DNA of 64,000 nucleotides, taken from Mesotaenium endlicherianum. Lineage: Eukaryota > Streptophyta > Zygnematophyceae > Zygnematales > Mesotaeniaceae. Within the stretch, counting starts at the first letter, position 1; each line of letters starts with the position of its first letter. Under the pieces are notes generated by a model. That model ran no database searches. It was not told the origin of the DNA and saw only the letters and a program-made list of their open reading frames with translations. This document shows positions 58,388-64,000 of this stretch, in pieces. The DNA lies in assembly GCA_009602735.1 (NCBI GenBank), contig WELA01001627.1:97578-161577 (forward strand). The letters are read 5' to 3'. The position numbers and the translations under genes are program-made.

Positions 58388-58622
58388 CTTTCGAGAGGAT
58401 ATTTGAACTACAAGCCGTTACACAAATTGCTTACTAACCTTGCGTGTGTATGAATTTACTGATTGCATGATTGATGCTCGTGACTGCATTTGACTTGTGA
58501 GTATTGCTTATGCATGTTGTGTGGTCTTCTGCTAATAATTTAACCAAAAAATAAAGATTTCTTGTTAATATGAAGATCTCTTATCAATTGTCAATCGCCT
58601 GTTGGTAAGTCGATTCATTTCA
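58388..58622 (+). repeat. LTR1-family LTR, right part
   Basis: Matches the last third of LTR1 (TGAATTTACTGATTGCAT, ATAAAGATTTCTTGTTAATA, CAATCGCCTGTTGGTAAGTC, GATTCATTTCA). It begins where the left part (25514-25950) stops, so both are probably one LTR split by element C. Confidence 0.72.
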
Positions 58623-58625
58623 CTT

Positions 58626-59664
58626 TGTAACGATCCGAGCTATTTTAGGCGTATTTGGGACGTTTGCCCAACTACCTAAAGTACGTTATACTATTTATCA
58701 TATTATTTGATAAATGATTGCATCATAATCAATTATTCGCCACACGCGTGTGCCGATTAATTCCTGGTCGATTGGCAAATCGACCGAGATACTATTGCAA
58801 AAAGCGTCGTAACGTTACTCGACTACTTTGCAAAAGTACGACATAATTATTCATAAAGTTACTTTGATTAATTATGAGATGATAACTTAATAAATCTCGG
58901 ATTGATTAAGTTGATATGATTGTCATTATTTCGGATAATGCACAGTCACAGATCTCTCATTTACGACCAGTCGTTAATACGAAGAAACAGTCGTAAAAGT
59001 CAAATGACACGTAATATGCAAAGCAACTTTGCATCCGAGCGGATTCGTACCCGCGACTCGCGTTTGAAATGTTCACACCTAACCCATTGGCGAAGTATTT
59101 ATTTATAACTCCCGATTCATGAAAAAAATATTTGTACGTGACTCCGCGAACAGTCGCGACTTTTCAAAAGTCGCGCGAACGCGAAAACGCCCGTTTGGCG
59201 TGAAACGGTTTTTCGGAAATCGTCGAAAAGTCTCCAAACCGCCAAACGGTGCGTTTTGAGCATTTGGCCGAATGGGTCGTACCCCTTCGACCGTTTTCGT
59301 TAAACATGAACCAGTGCCCTAGGTGGTGACTCGAAGCACTCTAGTGCCTCACGATTTGCAAGTATAAATACTCGCAAGAGTCATTGTGAGTGCAACTGTC
59401 ACAAGCACACATTCTACGTTAGTTTTCATTTTTGCTATTTCAAGTATTCGTCAATTTGCACAAGTATACAGATTTTCTTTCCACTTCAATTAAATATTCC
59501 TTGAATACCGAGGAAAGATCATCTTGAAAAGCAGAACGTTACACACTGGTATCGGAGCTCTAATCACAATTTTCTTTGTATGGGAACGACGCAGTCTCAA
59601 ACTAGCAACTCTCAAAATATGGAGGGTGAGAACAATGATAACATAGAAGGTCAGGCAGAGATCC
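58626..59664 (+). mobile_element. Element E: LTR2 copy with leader and gag start
   Basis: A complete LTR2 (58626-59543, TGTAACGATCC to ACGTTACA), primer site TGGTATCGGAGC at 59547, and a gag start (59581, [20 protein letters not shown]) related to gag of A and B. The plus-strand match stops near 59664, where a minus-strand pol fragment starts. Broken. Confidence 0.78.
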
Positions 59665-60700
59665 AAGTATTTGGACCTTGCAGACAATGTATCAAGCAAA
59701 TCCTTGATTTCGGGTAAAGAATACTTGTTCTTTACCGTGATTCTGTTTAAGGCTCTATAATCCACACACATTCGCATAATGCCATCTTCCTTTTTAACAA
59801 ATAAGATGGGTGCGCCATAAGATGATGGTAGGAGATACGTACCCATTCTCCTCCAGTTCCTTAATTTGTATTTTTAACTCTTCACTCTCCACATAAGATA
59901 AGCCATAAGTGCGTTGCCAAGGTGGCTAACTCCCAAGTGCAAGATTGATTTTATGATTTACCTCCTTTTTAGGTAGCAATCCTCAGGGCATGTTAAAAAC
60001 ATCATCATACTTAGCAACAATTTTTGTAGCAGTGGAGTGCTCCGGAGGACTCACATTTTTTTTCAACCACTTCTACAGGTTGAGGAGGTACCTCTTTGAG
60101 CAGCAGATAAAGCATTCTGTCTTTCTTACCGTTCCAACTTTGGACAAACTTCATTGCATTCAAGAACTTGCATCCTCCTGGAAGCTTTTCTTCTTCCTTC
60201 ATTTGCCATCCATACATGATAAGAAGAGCACTAGTGGGTGCCAAGTTAGTCTGCCCATCACTGGCTTCTCTCACTTTAATTGTACCTCTGCTCCAACACA
60301 CTTCAGCTTCATGTCTATTCAGCAAGGACCTTCCTAGCACGAGATTATAAAAGCCAGTGTAGAGTACTTGAAATGAAGCATTTCAGTTAAAACTGCAATG
60401 CCAGAACCTAACTGGACCTCAATAGGCTTGGTTATGACTCCTCCAAAGATACTTGAGGCATCTCCAATATTTTTTTTCTATTCCCTTGGGCAAAAGTAGG
60501 CAGTTTTAGCCGCTTAACTAAGTCCTTATAGATAAAAGTATTCGCCTTCGTCAATGAATGCCCTTACCTTCCTACCTGCAATCATGTAATGCAGTAGAAC
60601 AAGAGGGACTAACTCTTCCCGACCTTACATTGTTCTCCCGACTTGGCAAATAAATGTTGGACATCAAATTGAACAAGATTATCCAGAGTGTTGCTTAGCG
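59665..60700 (-). mobile_element. Element F: minus-strand protease-RT fragment of the A/B type
   Basis: On the minus strand: protease-like remains (to about 60690), LGRSLLNRHEAEVCWSRGTI, GWQMKEEEKLPGGCKFLNAM, VPPQPVEVVEKK, then RT start [20 protein letters not shown] and [20 protein letters not shown]. Order and residues follow element B 46900-47880. No LTR attached. It is a broken fragment facing the gag start of E. Confidence 0.78.
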
Positions 60701-61790
60701 TACTGTCTGTCAATCAGAAGCAATAGCGGCAGCCACCATTTCAAGTTGTTCAGCCCAAGTACAAACCTGCTTGTGGTTCCATTTAGTAAATTTAGACATA
60801 GCATATTGCTGTCGCAGTTTGTCGCGTAGTGATGGCGTTGCACACATGTAGAGAAAACACGCGTCATTGGCACCAAGAAACAAATGTGTACCTTGAATGA
60901 GCCGCTAAAGCGGTGCCGCATCATCAGGGGGTTTTGTCTCTTTGTCGCTCGAGATCGATGATCTCATCCTGACGTGCTATTGAGTCAAGTGGATAGACTT
61001 TGCATAAAAGCTCTAATATCACAGCTACTTGATTCATGGAAGTATTAAGCTGGGGTTCATGCAAAGGAACGTGTACTCCCATTAGAGCCTAGCGCTGCTG
61101 TTGCTAAAGGTCGCGCTGTTGCAGATCCAACGGGCATGCAACTCCAATCTGAATTGGAGTCGCATATGCCGCGAGGCTGACTCCCTCAGGACCGGGTTCA
61201 TCAGCTACGGCTACACCATAGGAATTGAGCAAAATTTCTCCACCTCCCCCCGCCCTCAAAAACAAGATCCCGACTCCTCCTAGACCACCCCCTGTCTCTC
61301 CCACTGCTCCTTCGTGCGCTACAACGTCGGCTCCAGGAATTGCTGCAGGCCTAGGGGCTGCTACCGGAGCTGGTGAATTACCCACTGAAGGGTTGGTATA
61401 GATCTAAAAAGGCTTGTTGTCTTCATAAAGAGTCAGTGTGTCCTCATTGAGGTAGTTAGGTACATGAGGAAGAAATCATCCTTGGCAACTCCATCATTAC
61501 GAGATCGCAGTATTGCGTAAGACGCTTCTTCTGGTACATGAAGTATGTAAAGTCATCCCCAATGGTCTGCCTGAGAAGAGGTGATGGGCAGATCCCCCCA
61601 TATCTGATGTCATCTTGTCTGTAGACATGTAATACTGAGTGGTTTCTACAGGGATATCTTCTACAATGTCTCCCTCTTTATTAAACTTAACATCTTGAGG
61701 GACCGGAGAAAGCAGAACCTGAAGATCTTCCTCCGCATCAACAGAGGGCTGCGTGTTCTACTATGTTTAGAAAGTATGCAAGTAGGATGC
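60701..61790 (-). pseudogene. Decayed open stretches, possibly retroelement gag
   Basis: Several minus-strand open pieces: MGNSPAPVAAPRPAAIPGAD (61385-61104, Gly/Ala/Pro rich), MNQVAVILELLCKVYPLDSI and RQQYAMSKFTKWNHKQVCTW (60700-61030), and EEDLQVLLSPVPQDVKFNKE (about 61700). Helical, gag-like composition next to element F suggests a retroelement origin, but no defining motif was seen. Confidence 0.35.
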
Positions 61791-63568
61791 TAACAGGTTG
61801 CACCTTTTTAGGCCAGTCAAACTTGTAGAAGGGAAAATTACTGCAAATTACACTAGGCCTAAGACCGGATCACACACATGAGAGACTGGGATTTGTATGT
61901 GAAAGGCCTGGGATATCGAGATTGAGAGAGAGCCAACTTTTCCCTCGACGCGAAAAAGAACTAGGTTGTGATGGCTGCGATGTCGCTTGTGAGGAGAGGA
62001 AAGTAATAGAGAGAAGAATTAAGGCGCGGGGAAACTGAGAGGGGCGGACAGAGTCTCAGATAGGTGGAGCTCTTGGGCGCAAACACGCTTCAGCTTCATG
62101 GGGAGACATGAACAATGCTTGGATGAATTCTGGGAGAAAAAGTAGGCTTATTCTGAGCAATATACAAAATCCTAGGGCTAAAGTAAGCACTAGGGCGAAC
62201 TTTAAGTGTTGGCTAACGCCCTTCACATGGGCGGCTCTGCCTCTCAAACTCTCTCTCTTGGGATCTCCCTCTCGAACTAATGCAAGTCTAAAGGAAAGCG
62301 CGTTGTTTAAAACGCGTGCAATTCACGATGAGGGGTACTTGGTGGGTACGGCGAAGTACTGTACACCACAAAAAGATCGTGGTGTGCGGCAATGCTACGC
62401 TCCCTAACAAAGGGACAGGCCTTGGTGCAACATAACCTTATCCCCTATCCTACCCTCTACCTAATGATGAGGTCAACCGGTAGAATCTGTAATGGGCTAG
62501 CAGGTCCGTGTTGACCCCCCGACCTCCAATGGCGAGGTGCAAGTGAGAATCGGTGGGCAACATTGAGTCCAAGGGCGTCTCATGACAGCTCAAAAGGGGC
62601 TCATGAGTGGCCCAGGGAATTAGCACAACTAAGTCCAAAACTCCTAGCTGCCTGACCCTCACCTACCATCCCACCCCCAATGATGCAAGGACTAACTGAG
62701 TATCTCGACATAAAGTAATGAACAACAAGTAACAACTTGACAGATTGACTAGGCTATGACCCCACATCCTGCCACATTTTCCGAGCCTAGACACGTGACT
62801 CGAGGCTGGCTGATGCAGTCGGACCTATTGGACCAAGACTGGTTACCTATAGCAAGTTTGGCCAACCCTTGACTACGTTAGCCGTCCCCCCGGCCGTGAC
62901 CAACAAGATGACTCTAGCTGCCACGGAGTATTGGTCGAGTACTTGAGCCAATTCCCCTTCAACTTCTTGAAGAAGAATTTAGCGTGAAGTGTGAAAATAT
63001 ATTATTGACATTTAGAAGCTTATGGACATGCATATGAGCCCAAAACGTACACCCAATACACAACCATACACTTTGCATGGCAGTTAGGCAAGTTTGTCAT
63101 GATATGAACTTCTAAGAGCATTGGTGAAAAGGAAACTATTTTGAAAATTTTAGTGATACAAATTTTAGTAAAACAAGTTTGCGTATACAATGCTAACACG
63201 GCCATAGCATCAATCTTTTAACGATCTGAAAGTCCAATCATATTGGTCGTGCATTCCAAGACCTAAATGGGAAGACCATATTTTCCCAAGATGCAGTTGT
63301 AAGCAACGTATTCATAGATGTGTAGTCACTAGCATGAAAACATGACATGAAACTGCTTAAACATGTTATGCACCACTCTGTATAAAGACTAAATACCGCG
63401 AGTTGTTGCTATGGTACAACAAAGGGCTTGTAGAGGCCACAAAAGTGAGTCTAAACTATGAGGTGTTCCATCACACAGATAAATACAGAATTACATACAG
63501 GAGTGCATAGGACATGTGCGCACACACGTGAGCACGCAATTAAATGTGCTACACCGCCATGCTCGACT
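61791..63568. other. No gene recognised
   Basis: Mixed-composition sequence without a supported coding region. The part from about 63000 is AT-rich and is probably 3' flank or UTR of the gene at the right edge. Confidence 0.45.
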
Positions 63569-64000
63569 CTACTCATTTGGCATGGACTTCTTGCCACAAC
63601 CACAGAATCCCTTCTTACGCTTGGGCACTGGCTGGGCGTTGGCTCCGGATGGAGCCTGCGTCACGCGGGATCCTTGCGGCTTCCCAAGAGGACCCTTCAG
63701 CTGCTGCGTCGTCACCTTGTCCACAATCTTGTGCTCCAGCTGTTCGACCTTGCCTCCAATCCCACCAGCACCTCCTCCCGTTCCCGGTGTTGGTTGGACC
63801 ATGTAGTCTGGCCCATTGTGATGGCCTCCTGTTGCCCCTGCAGCTGTACCTGCAGCAGCAGTACCTGCTGCCGCTGCAGGATAGGCACTCGCCCCACTCC
63901 CAACGGTCTGACCATCAGGCCCCGCAGGGCCAGCGTGGATACCAGTATTATTGCCAGTACCTGAAGCAGAGTAGCCAGCACCAGCTGCTCCCTGCTGGAG
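63569..64000 (-). CDS. Glycine/alanine-rich protein, C-terminal part
   Basis: A minus-strand frame open from the right edge to a stop at 63569, at least 143 residues. The N-terminal visible part is Gly/Ala/Thr rich with repeats (YSASGTGNNTGIHAGPAGPD, AAAAGTAAAGTAAGATGGHH), then GGGAGGIGGKVEQLEHKIVD, and a basic tail with KRKKGFCGCGKKSMPNE at the C-terminus. The GTGG/GGHH composition with one short charged helix recalls dehydrin or LEA-like stress proteins, but no K-segment consensus is present, so no function is assigned. The 5' end lies outside the window, and introns cannot be excluded. Confidence 0.5.
   Translation of the reverse strand, partial: LQQGAAGAGYSASGTGNNTGIHAGPAGPDGQTVGSGASAYPAAAAGTAAAGTAAGATGGHHNGPDYMVQPTPGTGGGAGGIGGKVEQLEHKIVDKVTTQQLKGPLGKPQGSRVTQAPSGANAQPVPKRKKGFCGCGKKSMPNE

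Overview
The window is eukaryotic nuclear DNA from a large, repeat-rich genome. Host genes have many short introns with GT/AG borders, there are microsatellites and N gaps, and more than half of the bases belong to nested transposons. A plant-type DPD1-like organelle exonuclease, chromodomain Ty3/gypsy elements primed by a tRNA-Met-like site, a gypsy element carrying a cytosine-5 DNA methyltransferase (reported before in charophytes and dinoflagellates) and a BcsA/CESA-like synthase together point to a streptophyte green alga, perhaps a Characean. This is inference; no species marker was seen.

Layout. 1-1443: a minus-strand DPD1-like exonuclease whose 3' end runs off the left edge. About 2280-10622: an incomplete minus-strand Ty3/gypsy element with gag, protease, a DNMT3-like methyltransferase, a 2-kb unknown spacer and reverse transcriptase; its LTR lies near 9.7-10.6 kb. 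10.6-14.7 kb: no recognisable gene. 14781-22469: a 20-exon minus-strand host gene predicted to encode one 1570-residue protein: signal peptide, GH26 glycoside hydrolase, beta-sandwich, membrane span, ankyrin repeats, polyglutamine linkers and a multi-span GT2 polysaccharide synthase. All exon phases agree. 22.5-24.6 kb: no gene seen.

24.6-60.7 kb is a nest of mobile elements. A diverged solo LTR of the methyltransferase-bearing family (24575-25510) is followed by an old LTR1-family LTR, which is split by element C (LTR2 family, 25951-58387). Element C's 5' LTR holds element A (26795-37472, LTR1-family chromovirus, CACAA target duplication), and A holds a piggyBac-like insert (30783-32514) with a TTAA duplication. 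Towards its 3' side C contains element D, which itself contains the nearly complete chromovirus B (44477-53301), and a decayed piggyBac transposase gene (55303-57731). Two further LTR-element fragments in opposite orientations (E and F) follow to about 60.7 kb. Elements A and B share an extra coiled-coil ORF after pol that is not a typical envelope gene.

60.7-63.5 kb holds decayed open stretches and nothing firm. 63569-64000 is the C-terminal part of a glycine-rich host protein on the minus strand, cut by the right edge.

If the GH26/GT2 model is right, one polypeptide would make a beta-glycan at the cytosolic face, thread it through the membrane and present a mannanase-like domain to the emerging chain outside. 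This and the retrotransposon methyltransferase are the strongest leads.
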